Source: Gallaecimonas mangrovi (lineage in GTDB: Bacteria > Pseudomonadota > Gammaproteobacteria > Enterobacterales > Gallaecimonadaceae). Taken from it: a stretch of 64,000 bases of DNA. The stretch spans positions 317,501-381,500 of the forward strand of contig NZ_CP031416.1 in the NCBI RefSeq assembly GCF_003367375.1, written 5' to 3'. Of this stretch, positions 46,225 to 57,203 are shown piece after piece. The notes under the pieces were generated by a model. That model saw only the letters and a program-made list of their open reading frames with translations, did no database searches and was not told the DNA's origin. The first letter of the stretch is position 1, and every line of letters starts with the position of its first letter. A program made the position numbers and the translations under genes.

Positions 46225-48444
46225 TTAAAAGTGATACTGCAAATCCAGAGCGAAGTTGCTGGGGTCGCCAAAGCGCACCTCATCGGACGAATCCAGGTAG
46301 TTGTAATAGGTCTTATCCAGCAGGTTATTAACGTTTAGCTGCACATCGAGGTTTTTCATCACCTCATAGCGGGCCATTAAGTTAACCACGCTGTAAGCGC
46401 CTTGGCGCACGTCAGCCGTATAGGTTTGCGACTGCCAGTTAATACCACCGCCGATGGTTAATGACGGCAGCCATTGCTGGAACTGGTAGGTGGTGAACAG
46501 CTTGAATTGTTTACGTGGGTGGTCGGTGTTGACCTCGGCATCGCTGGCATCCTTGGCCGCAAACTGTGAGTAACCGGCGCTAATATCCCAGCCTGCAACC
46601 GGGCGGCCAACCACTTCCAGTTCAAAGCCTTTACTGACGGTGCCTTTGGCGCCAACCTGGGCAACGGTGTTTACCGAGCCTGGCACGTAGTAGGTCACGC
46701 CGTCTTCAACATCGTCTTGCGCCAGGTTGTCTTGCTCAATGCGATAAACCGCCACCGAGGTATGCAACATATCGCCAAAGAAGGTGCTCTTTAGTCCCAG
46801 TTCGTAGGTTTTGCCGGTCACCGGATCTAAGAAGTCGCCGTTACGGTCTTGGGCGTTTTGCGGCATGAAGATGTCGGTATAGCTAAAGTACAGGCGGTGC
46901 TGGGCGGTCAAGTCATACAGCACGCCGGCATAAGGGATAAAGACGTTGTCGTCGCCGTAGTCGCTGACCTCGTCATAGCTGACGCCGGTGCGCTGCCAAC
47001 TGGCCAGGCGGCCACCGGCAATCACTTTTAGCTCGTCGGTAACATTAAGGCGGGTAGCTGCGTAGTAACCCTTTTGCACCGTGTCCATGTCCTGCTCGAC
47101 GCTGGCCTGGCTTGACCAGTTCGGTTCAGTGAAGTTGCCGTCCCAGTCATAGAAGTTATCGACGTCGGGGTAGGCATCGGTGTCATAGCTAACGGTTTTG
47201 GCTTTTTGTTTACTGTAAATGGCGCCAAACACCGCGTCGTGCTCCCGGCCCAGCAGGTCATATTGACCTTTTAGTTGGAAGTCGAAGCTGTTTTGGGCAC
47301 TGTCGCCATGGCTTTTATAGGGGTAGCTGGTTAGGCCGCTGCCGGTGTCTTTATCGAGGCCCTCGACGGTGTCTTGCTCTGACTCATCGTCGTCACTGGC
47401 GGGGTAGAGATAGAGCAGCTTGGTGTCGCTGGTGTATTTCAGGTAGTTGTAATTAAACACCGCTTGCCAGCTGTTATTAAAGCTGTGGCTTAGGTTGGCA
47501 AAGTAGTTTTTGCTGGTGGTTTCCCAGCGTGTCCATTTCGCAGCCGTGGTGGTGGCGCGGTCCCAGTTGGTGGTAGAACCATCACTAAAGACGCCAGGCA
47601 AGCCGCCCCAAACCGCACCTTTGGGCTTGTTGTCTTGGTAACTGGCGCCCACTCTTAACAGGGTGTTGGGGTCGATATCTTTTTCAACAACACCATAGAG
47701 CACCGATTTTTTGTTGGAGTAATAGTCGGTAAAGGAATCGCCATCTTCGTATTTACCAACAAAGCGGCCGCGCAACGAGCCGTCTTGGCTAAGGCCAGAG
47801 GACAAATCGGTGGTGACTTCCCGCTTGTTCCAGCTGCCAACACCGGCACTGACATAGCCGGTAAAGTCGGTGCTGTCAGCGTGTTTTCGCACCAAGTTAA
47901 TGGAGGCCGAAGGGTCGCCAGCGCCGGTAAGTAAGCCGGTTGAACCCCGCACCACTTCTATGCGCTTGTAAATGGATACATCAGCAATGGTTTCACCGGC
48001 ATCGCCGCCCAGGCTCCAGCTCAGTGGCACGCCGTCTATTTGATAATTGGTGATGTCAAAGCCGCGGGCCTGCATGGTGTTGCGAACGTTATCCACGGCG
48101 ATGGAAGACAAGCCCACGGTGTTTTGCACCGCATCGACTACCGACTCCATGTCTTGGTCGCGAATGCGCGAGGCGGTTAGCACGCTTACCGACTGTGGTG
48201 TCTCGCGCAGAGTCAGCCCCAGACCGGTGGCAGTATCAACAACGCTGCTTACGGTGTAACTGCCTTTTACGGTGATTTTCTCAACGTCTTTGTCGTCTTT
48301 TTTATCGTTATTTTGCTTTTGGTTGTCGGTCTTTTTGGTTGTCTCGGTCGTCGTCTGTGCCGCTGCAGTATTGGCCGAATAGCTAAGCACCGCCAGCACA
48401 GCGGCGGCGATAATGGTAAGGCGAGGTTTCTCCATTGTTTTCAT
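46225..48444 (-). CDS. TonB-dependent siderophore receptor (FhuE-like)
   Basis: 739-aa outer-membrane receptor from ATG 48444. A signal peptide (about 1-26) is followed by a polar Lys/Asn/Asp-rich spacer and a VEKITVKG TonB-box-like segment, the plug domain (RETPQSVSVLT, MQARGFDITNYQIDG, RIEVVRGSTGLLTGAGDP) and a 22-strand barrel ending in Phe (LQYHF), as barrel-assembly substrates do. The plug resembles hydroxamate/coprogen receptors; no extra N-terminal signalling domain is present. No siderophore biosynthesis or inner-membrane transporter genes adjoin it. A candidate Fur box lies 41 bases upstream. Confidence 0.9.
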   Translation of the reverse strand: MKTMEKPRLTIIAAAVLAVLSYSANTAAAQTTTETTKKTDNQKQNNDKKDDKDVEKITVKGSYTVSSVVDTATGLGLTLRETPQSVSVLTASRIRDQDMESVVDAVQNTVGLSSIAVDNVRNTMQARGFDITNYQIDGVPLSWSLGGDAGETIADVSIYKRIEVVRGSTGLLTGAGDPSASINLVRKHADSTDFTGYVSAGVGSWNKREVTTDLSSGLSQDGSLRGRFVGKYEDGDSFTDYYSNKKSVLYGVVEKDIDPNTLLRVGASYQDNKPKGAVWGGLPGVFSDGSTTNWDRATTTAAKWTRWETTSKNYFANLSHSFNNSWQAVFNYNYLKYTSDTKLLYLYPASDDDESEQDTVEGLDKDTGSGLTSYPYKSHGDSAQNSFDFQLKGQYDLLGREHDAVFGAIYSKQKAKTVSYDTDAYPDVDNFYDWDGNFTEPNWSSQASVEQDMDTVQKGYYAATRLNVTDELKVIAGGRLASWQRTGVSYDEVSDYGDDNVFIPYAGVLYDLTAQHRLYFSYTDIFMPQNAQDRNGDFLDPVTGKTYELGLKSTFFGDMLHTSVAVYRIEQDNLAQDDVEDGVTYYVPGSVNTVAQVGAKGTVSKGFELEVVGRPVAGWDISAGYSQFAAKDASDAEVNTDHPRKQFKLFTTYQFQQWLPSLTIGGGINWQSQTYTADVRQGAYSVVNLMARYEVMKNLDVQLNVNNLLDKTYYNYLDSSDEVRFGDPSNFALDLQYHF

Positions 48445-48484
48445 CTTTTTATCTTTCCACAGCAAGAAAGTTGGCAATCTAAAC

Positions 48485-48503
48485 GATATATATTCTTATT
48501 TCC
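48485..48503 (-). promoter_or_regulatory. candidate Fur box
   Basis: Read on the minus strand, GGAAATAAGAATATATATC agrees with the 19-bp Fur consensus at about 12 positions. Its place 41 bases before an iron-receptor start is what makes it credible. The AT-richness of the stretch lowers the weight of the match. Confidence 0.35.
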
Positions 48504-48661
48504 ATTTAAATGCATGAAAGTTGGTCCGGTGGCAGTGAGACAAGGTGAGTAGTGAGAAACGGCTGATGCGCTATAGGCCCTGTTTTTAAGGCTCAGATAG
48601 CGTTAAGTGCCAATGGGATAGCAGATAAAAACACTTTGTAATGATGTGTAATAACGCGGTT

Positions 48662-48814
48662 CTGTCCAACGGGGTCGGCGCCGAGATCCAAAAGCCGCTC
48701 GCCACGGTCATTGTCGGGGGCTTAATCACCGCGACGGCGCTTACGCTACTGCTGTTGCCGGTGCTCTACCCCTGGTTTTCAAAGCGAAAGCTGGCACGGC
48801 TACAAAGGCGCTAA
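48662..48814 (+). pseudogene. C-terminal relic of a CzcA/CusA-type RND metal-efflux pump
   Basis: In one frame these bases encode [20 protein letters not shown] and continue through [19 protein letters not shown] to the stop at 48814. This is the final helix pair of heavy-metal RND pumps, where GAEVQRPLATVVIGG is near-invariant. Everything upstream (roughly a thousand codons in an intact pump) is missing. The open stretch begins at ATG 48644 (56 codons) with no ribosome binding site. An intrinsic terminator still follows. The relic is in opposite orientation to the TonB receptor. Confidence 0.85.
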
Positions 48815-48833
48815 ATGTCTTTTCTGGTCATTA

Positions 48834-48865
48834 AAAGAAGGAGCTGTCAGCTCCTTCTTTTTTTG
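48834..48865 (+). terminator. terminator retained after the RND relic
   Basis: AAAGAAGGAGCT, loop GTC, AGCTCCTTCTTT: a perfect 12-bp stem with a T run, 19 bases after the relic stop codon. It marks the original 3' end of the lost pump gene. The further 170 bases to pabA contain nothing I can name. Confidence 0.88.
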
Positions 48866-49033
48866 AAAGGGTCTTAACTTCGGTTGCGGTTGGGACTATT
48901 TCATTCGCTGCGGGCTTCGGTGACAATAGCGCCCCTTGCTGGGCGCGAGGGCGGTATGGCTAACGCCATTAGGCAATGTTTCTCTCAGGTTGTAGCCTGG
49001 CTTTAATTTTAAAATCAATTGGTTAGCTATATT

Positions 49034-49597
49034 ATGCTGCTGGTCATCGACAACTACGATTCATTTACTTTCAACCTGGTGCAGTACTTACAAGTGTTGG
49101 GGCAGCAAGTGCATGTGGTGCGTAATGATGCGGTGACCTTGTCCGATATTGCGGCGCTAAAGCCAGCGCGAATGCTGATTTCCCCAGGGCCTTGCAGCCC
49201 CAATGAAGCCGGCATTTCCCTGGCCGCCGTAGATAAATTTAAAGGGCAGCTGCCAATTTTAGGGGTCTGTTTAGGGCATCAAACCCTGGCACAGGTGCTG
49301 GGGGCCAAGGTGGTTACAGCGCCCCAGGTAATGCACGGTAAAACCTCGGTTATCACCCATAACAGCAGCGGCGTTTTTAAGGGGCTTCCCCAACCGCTGA
49401 CGGTCGCCCGTTACCATTCTTTGGTGGTCGATAACGCCACGCTGCCTAGCGGGCTTGAGGTCAATGCCTGGACCGACGACGGCCTTATTATGGGGCTTTG
49501 CCAACCCGAGCTTGCCCTTCACGGCGTGCAGTTTCATCCCGAAGCCATTCTGACCGAAGCTGGCCACGCTTTACTGGCCAATTTTCTCAGCCTCTAA
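49034..49597 (+). CDS. pabA: aminodeoxychorismate/anthranilate synthase glutaminase component
   Basis: 187-aa class I glutamine amidotransferase that feeds ammonia to PabB (folate) or TrpE. It opens [13 protein letters not shown] and has the triad Cys79 (GVCLGHQ), His168 and Glu170 (QFHPEA). Its place before argD matches the usual pabA-argD pair. The frame opens at 49019, but ATG 49034 gives the standard start. Preceded by about 170 bases with no recognised element. Confidence 0.93.
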   Translation: MLLVIDNYDSFTFNLVQYLQVLGQQVHVVRNDAVTLSDIAALKPARMLISPGPCSPNEAGISLAAVDKFKGQLPILGVCLGHQTLAQVLGAKVVTAPQVMHGKTSVITHNSSGVFKGLPQPLTVARYHSLVVDNATLPSGLEVNAWTDDGLIMGLCQPELALHGVQFHPEAILTEAGHALLANFLSL

Positions 49598-49723
49598 ATA
49601 CCGCTCAAATTAGTCTGGCTAATGTTTCATTACCTTGGATAAGCAAAATTTTTTGCGACAATCGATAGGGATATCTATCTAAGGGTAAGATGCCAGAGAA
49701 AGTGCTCGAAGCTACTGAGATAA

Positions 49724-51025
<1,302 letters not shown>

Positions 51026-51085
51026 GCCGACTTGGGCGACGCCTGGCGTCGCCCTTGTGACTCACACCTATCAAAGGAGCCATCT

Positions 51086-52111
51086 ATGCTGGTTATCCGT
51101 CCTATTACCAGCCAAGATCTGGGTGCCTTGTTGCGTATTGCCGAGGAATCCGGGGTTGGCTTTACCTCGCTTCCGGTTAACGAAGAGCGGCTGGCTGCCA
51201 AAATCGCCCATTCCGAGGCGTCTTTCGAACTCAGCGACGCCGAATGTGACCAAGGTGAGCAAGGTTATCTGTTGGTGATGGAAGACACCCACACCGGCGA
51301 TGTGGTTGGCACCACTGCCCTTGAAGCCCGAGTAGGCCAAGCCGATGCCTTTTGGCATTACAAGCTGGGTACCGCCGTACACTCTTCGCCGGCCCTTGGG
51401 GTACATAAAGAACTGAAAACCCTGACTCTGTGTAACGACTACAGCGGCGTGTCGGAGCTGTGCACGCTGTTTTTAAGCGAAAGCCATCGCCAGGGTTTTA
51501 ATGGTCGTTTGCTGTCGAAATGCCGGTTTTTATTCCTGGCTGAATTTCGTGAACGCTTTGCCGAAACCGTGATCGCCGAAATGCGCGGCGTTAGTGACGG
51601 CAGCGGCGTTTCGCCGTTTTGGAACTGGCTACAGCAGCACTTTTTTGACATGGAATTTCCCCAAGCCGACTACCTTTCCGGCCTGGGTAAGAAAACCTTT
51701 ATTGCCGAACTGATGCCGCGCTACCCGGTGTACGTGGACATGTTGCCCAAGGCCGCGCAGGAAGTAATAGGCCATGTACATGCCAAAACGCGCCCGGCAT
51801 TGAAACTGCTGATGGCAGAAGGTTTTCGCTGGCGGGGCTATGTTGATGTGTTTGATGCTGGCCCCACGGTGGAATGCGACATCGACCAAATTAACGCCAT
51901 TCGTGAAAGCGAACGGCTGGAAGTGGCTATTGGCGACGCCTCTGATGGCGTACAGACCATGATTGCCAACACCCATCTTCAGCAATTTCGCTGCACCCTT
52001 GCCCAAGCTCGCCATCAAAAAGGCGACTTGGTGATTGACCAAGACACTGCTGACGCCCTGGGTGTCAAAGCCGGTGATTGGGTGCGCGCTATTGCCTTTG
52101 AGAAGGAGTAA
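51086..52111 (+). CDS. astA: arginine N-succinyltransferase
   Basis: 341-aa enzyme that succinylates arginine from succinyl-CoA, the first step of the AST pathway. It opens MLVIRPITSQDLGAL, the usual AstA start, and keeps conserved segments such as GTTALEARVG, FWHYKLG and TLCNDYSGVSELCTLFL. AAAGGAG lies six bases before ATG 51086; the upstream in-frame extension lacks a start signal. Three bases separate it from astD. Confidence 0.95.
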   Translation: MLVIRPITSQDLGALLRIAEESGVGFTSLPVNEERLAAKIAHSEASFELSDAECDQGEQGYLLVMEDTHTGDVVGTTALEARVGQADAFWHYKLGTAVHSSPALGVHKELKTLTLCNDYSGVSELCTLFLSESHRQGFNGRLLSKCRFLFLAEFRERFAETVIAEMRGVSDGSGVSPFWNWLQQHFFDMEFPQADYLSGLGKKTFIAELMPRYPVYVDMLPKAAQEVIGHVHAKTRPALKLLMAEGFRWRGYVDVFDAGPTVECDIDQINAIRESERLEVAIGDASDGVQTMIANTHLQQFRCTLAQARHQKGDLVIDQDTADALGVKAGDWVRAIAFEKE

Positions 52112-53575
<1,464 letters not shown>

Positions 53576-53583
53576 TGCATTTT

Positions 53584-53610
53584 AACGGCAGCCTTTGGGT
53601 TGCCGTTTTT
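53584..53610 (+). terminator. terminator or attenuator between astD and the DUF1338 gene
   Basis: AACGGCAGCC and GGGTTGCCGTTTTT form a stem with one G-T pair and a T run, nine bases after astD and 20 before the next start. It may end most ast transcripts and leave the DUF1338 gene with lower or separate expression. Confidence 0.7.
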
Positions 53611-53629
53611 ACATCACATAGAGGTTTCT

Positions 53630-54439
53630 ATGCACAAGGACATCAATCAGCTATTTGAGTGCCTCTGGAATAATTACCTGGACGTCACTCCCAGCGCCGC
53701 CAAGGTCCATCAGTTGTTGGCAAGCTCCGAGCAGGGCACCGACATCATTAACGACCATGTGGCTTTCCGTACCTTTAACTTGCCCAACGTTGGCCTGGAC
53801 AAGCTGGCTGCACACTTTCTTGCCCTGGGCTACGAGGAAAAGGGTGAGTACCACTTCGAAGCGAAAAAGCTTTACGCCAAGCACTTTGAGCACCCGGATG
53901 ACACCCAGCCCAAGGTGTTTATCTCCGAGCTGCTGGTAGAAAAATGCAGCCCGGCCTTGCAAGCGCTGGTGCATAAGATGGTGGCAAACGTGGATGCGGC
54001 GGCGACCACCGCTGATGACTTTCTTTATTCCGGCAGCCACTGGCAGGTGTCACATAGTGACTACCAAGCGCTGCTGGAAGAAAGTGAATACGCGGCCTGG
54101 ATGGCGGCTTATGGCTACCGCGCCAACCATTTCACGGTGTCGGTTAACCACCTTAATAACTTCGAGACATTAACTGCGGTTAACCAAGCGCTCAAAGACG
54201 CAGGCTTTATACTCAACACCGCTGGCGGCGAAATTAAAGGCAGTGCCGAGGTCTGTTTAGAGCAGTCGTCCACCATGGCTGATAAAGCCCAGGTGCAATT
54301 TAGTGACGGCAGCTTTGCTATTCCCAGCTGCTTTTACGAATTTGCCCTGCGCTACCCCATGGCCAACGGCAAGCTCTACACCGGCTTTGTGGCAGCCAGT
54401 GCCGATAAGATTTTTGAAAGCACCAACGCCAAAAGCTAA
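53630..54439 (+). CDS. DUF1338 family protein (2-oxoadipate dioxygenase/decarboxylase-like)
   Basis: 269 aa of the DUF1338 family, metalloenzymes of the vicinal-oxygen-chelate fold. The characterised member HglS turns 2-oxoadipate into 2-hydroxyglutarate in lysine breakdown. Candidate iron ligands: His43 in INDHVAFRT, a second His in RANHFTVSVNH, and a Glu near the C-terminus. The frame opens 30 bases early; GAGG before ATG 53630 fixes the start. It often lies beside ast genes in related bacteria as I recall; its substrate there is not established. Confidence 0.85.
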   Translation: MHKDINQLFECLWNNYLDVTPSAAKVHQLLASSEQGTDIINDHVAFRTFNLPNVGLDKLAAHFLALGYEEKGEYHFEAKKLYAKHFEHPDDTQPKVFISELLVEKCSPALQALVHKMVANVDAAATTADDFLYSGSHWQVSHSDYQALLEESEYAAWMAAYGYRANHFTVSVNHLNNFETLTAVNQALKDAGFILNTAGGEIKGSAEVCLEQSSTMADKAQVQFSDGSFAIPSCFYEFALRYPMANGKLYTGFVAASADKIFESTNAKS

Positions 54440-54454
54440 TGCAATACCGCGAAT

Positions 54455-54482
54455 AAAAAAGGCCGCTTAAGCGGCCTTTTTT
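54455..54482. terminator. bidirectional terminator
   Basis: AAAAAAGGCCGC, loop TTAA, GCGGCCTTTTTT: a perfect 12-bp stem with A and T flanks, between the convergent DUF1338 and solute-binding genes. Confidence 0.92.
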
Positions 54483-54483
54483 A

Positions 54484-55227
54484 TTATTCAACACCGTATT
54501 TTTCTTTCAGTGCCTGCCATTTACCGTCTCGCATCAGGTCAAAGCGGCCCTGGTTAAGCCATTTAACCAGCTGCACGCCATTGCTTTTATTGGAGCAAGC
54601 AATATAGAGCGGCACCGGTTTAGTGAAGCGGCCAACGTCGCGAATAACCTTGGTCAGGTCGTGTTCCTTCAGGTAATGGTCCATAAAGGTTTTAGGCGCG
54701 GCAATGACGTCTATTTGGCCAAAGCGTAATTCGCGCACCATTTCGTCCATACCCTGGCCTTCTTTGCGCAAAAAGACCTTGAGGTTGTCAGGCTTGTATT
54801 TCTTCATCGGCTGCAGCGCCGCTTCCATGCGCGAATCTTTCAATACCCCCACCAAGCGGTTTTGAAAACTGCTTAAGTCTTGGTACTTGAGAGGATCTTC
54901 GGTGCGCACATAAAGATGGGGCGACATCACCGTCCAAGCTTCACTGGTGAAGTTCAGCTCTGGTGCTTCTGAGGTATGAATACCTAGCAGACAGTCGTAC
55001 AGGCCGCTTTCACCGCCTGCGATCATGGCATTCCAAGGCACCACGCGATAATTCGGGTCTTGGCCGTGGGCTTTAAGAATGTCTTCGGCGGCTTCCACAA
55101 AAAAGCCGGGGTTGGCGCCGGGTTGGCTAGTGAAGGGGTAGTCGGCTGGCCCACGCAGGCGCAGCTCTTGAGCATGCGCCGCCGTTGCGGCCAACATCAA
55201 TACCAGGGGAATAATCTTGCTTTTCAT
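54484..55227 (-). CDS. periplasmic solute-binding protein, family 3
   Basis: 247 aa with a signal peptide ending AHAQE. The rest has the two-lobe SBP_bac_3 pattern (opening LRLRGPADYPFTSQP, and VPWNAMIAGGESGLYDCLLG). Such proteins bind polar amino acids or similar small solutes. No permease or ATPase gene adjoins it, so it is an orphan; it could pair with a transporter elsewhere or act as a sensor input. Ligand not deducible. Confidence 0.85.
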   Translation of the reverse strand: MKSKIIPLVLMLAATAAHAQELRLRGPADYPFTSQPGANPGFFVEAAEDILKAHGQDPNYRVVPWNAMIAGGESGLYDCLLGIHTSEAPELNFTSEAWTVMSPHLYVRTEDPLKYQDLSSFQNRLVGVLKDSRMEAALQPMKKYKPDNLKVFLRKEGQGMDEMVRELRFGQIDVIAAPKTFMDHYLKEHDLTKVIRDVGRFTKPVPLYIACSNKSNGVQLVKWLNQGRFDLMRDGKWQALKEKYGVE

Positions 55228-55368
55228 TGTGTACTCCTCGAGCCACTGGTCAGCTATATCTTAGGCGAAGCTTGGCGGTTTGAGAATAAAGGCCCTCAAT
55301 TGCTACTTAGCAATGAAAGACTTAGCAACAGCGCCTAGGCTTAAGAAAACAAAAAAGAGGATGCCCTT

Positions 55369-56274
55369 GTGACCCTGCCCAATTCAATTTTAAAACAGCT
55401 AAATGCGGTGTTATTGGGTAAGGATGAGCCCGTTCGCCTGTCGCTTTGTTGTTTGCTAAGTGGCGGCCACCTGTTGATTGAAGACCTGCCGGGAACCGGA
55501 AAAACCACCTTGTCCCATGCCCTGGCGGCCACCTTGGGGCTGGAATACCAGCGGGTGCAGTTTACCTCTGACATGTTGCCAGCCGACCTTATCGGCGTGT
55601 CGATTTACCGCCAGGAACACGGCCATTTTGACTTCCAACCCGGGCCATTGTTCAGTCAGGTTTTGCTGGCAGATGAAATTAACCGCGCCAGCCCTAAAAC
55701 CCAAAGTGCCTTGCTAGAAGCCATGGCGGAAGGGCAGGTCAGTATCGACGGCCAAACCTATCCGCTGCCTAGCCCGTTTTTTGTTATTGCCACCCAGAAC
55801 CCGGTCGACCAAGCCGGTACTTATCCGCTACCCGAATCGCAGTTAGACCGTTTTACCATGCGCATCACCTTGGGTTTTCCGCCAGCCGCGGCGGAAAAAA
55901 GGCTGCTTAAAGGGGAAGCCCTGGCGCACCAAACTCTCAGCCCACTGCTTGATGTGGCGGGCCTTACCGAGCTGCAACAGGCTGTTGCCAGTGTGCGGGC
56001 CTCTGATGACTTGCTCGATTACCTACTGGCGCTGTTAAAAGCCTCAAGAGACATGGCCGAAGTGCCAAGGCCGCTGTCGCCAAGGGCCGGTAAGGCTATT
56101 TTGGCGGCTGCCAAAGCCTGGGCTTTTTTAGCCGGGCGCGACTATGTCTTGCCGGAGGATATTAAAGCCATCTTCCCGGCGGTGGCCGAACACCGGTTGA
56201 GCCCAGTGGTGCAAGGTGGCCAGCAAGCCTATGCCAGCCTGGTGCTTGGCGCTGTCGATCCGGTACTGACATGA
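55369..56274 (+). CDS. MoxR family AAA+ ATPase
   Basis: 301 aa. Walker A DLPGTGKTT (39-47), Walker B LLADEINRA (99-107), sensor 1 in VIATQNPVDQAGTYPLPESQLDRF. MoxR ATPases act as chaperones for partner complexes. It starts with GTG 55369 after AGAGGA. First of four genes linked by 4-base overlaps: MoxR, DUF58, transglutaminase, tmcA. Confidence 0.92.
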   Translation: MTLPNSILKQLNAVLLGKDEPVRLSLCCLLSGGHLLIEDLPGTGKTTLSHALAATLGLEYQRVQFTSDMLPADLIGVSIYRQEHGHFDFQPGPLFSQVLLADEINRASPKTQSALLEAMAEGQVSIDGQTYPLPSPFFVIATQNPVDQAGTYPLPESQLDRFTMRITLGFPPAAAEKRLLKGEALAHQTLSPLLDVAGLTELQQAVASVRASDDLLDYLLALLKASRDMAEVPRPLSPRAGKAILAAAKAWAFLAGRDYVLPEDIKAIFPAVAEHRLSPVVQGGQQAYASLVLGAVDPVLT

Positions 56275-57203
56275 GCCCCTGGCGCAAACGCTGGTTAGCG
56301 CGTTTTTTGGCACGCCGGCAGCCGCCGGCAAGCCGCGCTTTACTCAGTAACGCCAATATCTATATTTTGCCCACGCCCTTTGGTTATGCCTTTCTCACTT
56401 TGGTGTTGGCGGTATTTTTATTGGGCACCAATTACCAAAATAATCTGGTGCTGCTGCTGGCCTTTTTTCTGGTCAGCCTTTTTACCAGCAGCATGTACTT
56501 TACCCACCGTAATTTGGCCGGTTTACGGCTTAACCGCATCAACAGTCAGCCGCAGGTAGCGGGCGATGAAGTGCGCTTGGAAGTGCAGGCCGAAGGCTTG
56601 AGTCACTGGGCGCTGGAGTTTCACTTTGAAAATGGCCCGCTGCGCCGCACTGATATAGACGGGTTGCAGCGCTTGGTATTGCTGGCCAGCCCGGGGCCGC
56701 GGGGGCGTTATCGGCCGGGCCGGTTAACGGTAGCTTGCCGTTATCCGTTGGGGCTGTTTCGGGCCTGGAGCTACCCAGACCTGGACCAAGTTGTGCATTT
56801 GTATCCCAAGCCAGAGCCTTGGCCTCGCGGCCATCAGAGCGCCGGCCAGGGCCAGCAAACCGCTCTGCATCAAGGTGAAGATGACTGGCAGGGGCTTAAA
56901 AATTACCAGCCGGGCGACCCACTGCGGCGGGTGGCCTGGAAACAGCTGGCCCAAGGCCGCGGCATGTGGTCAAAGGAGTTTGCCTCACCACAAAGTGACA
57001 GCCGCTGGCTGCGCCTTGCTGACATTAAGGGCCGGGATTTAGAACAGCGCCTGGCAAGGCTTGCCTGGCAGGTATTGGATGCTAATGAAAAGCAGCTGTT
57101 ATACGGCCTTGACCTTGGCGCCATGGACATTGCTCCCGGCAGCGGCCATAGCCACTGCAACCGCTGTCTGGCCGCCTTGGCATGCTTGGGTAAACCTGCA
57201 TGA
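56271..57203 (+). CDS. DUF58 domain membrane protein
   Basis: 310 aa. Two hydrophobic helices near residues 36-75 anchor it; the signature YQPGDPLRRVAWKQLAQG lies at about 213-230, in the vWA-like DUF58 module. It accompanies MoxR and a transglutaminase-type protein, as in the common MoxR-DUF58-TgpA set. Function unknown; envelope or protease-like remodelling has been proposed for the family. ATGA overlaps on both sides. Confidence 0.88.
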   Translation: MSPWRKRWLARFLARRQPPASRALLSNANIYILPTPFGYAFLTLVLAVFLLGTNYQNNLVLLLAFFLVSLFTSSMYFTHRNLAGLRLNRINSQPQVAGDEVRLEVQAEGLSHWALEFHFENGPLRRTDIDGLQRLVLLASPGPRGRYRPGRLTVACRYPLGLFRAWSYPDLDQVVHLYPKPEPWPRGHQSAGQGQQTALHQGEDDWQGLKNYQPGDPLRRVAWKQLAQGRGMWSKEFASPQSDSRWLRLADIKGRDLEQRLARLAWQVLDANEKQLLYGLDLGAMDIAPGSGHSHCNRCLAALACLGKPA

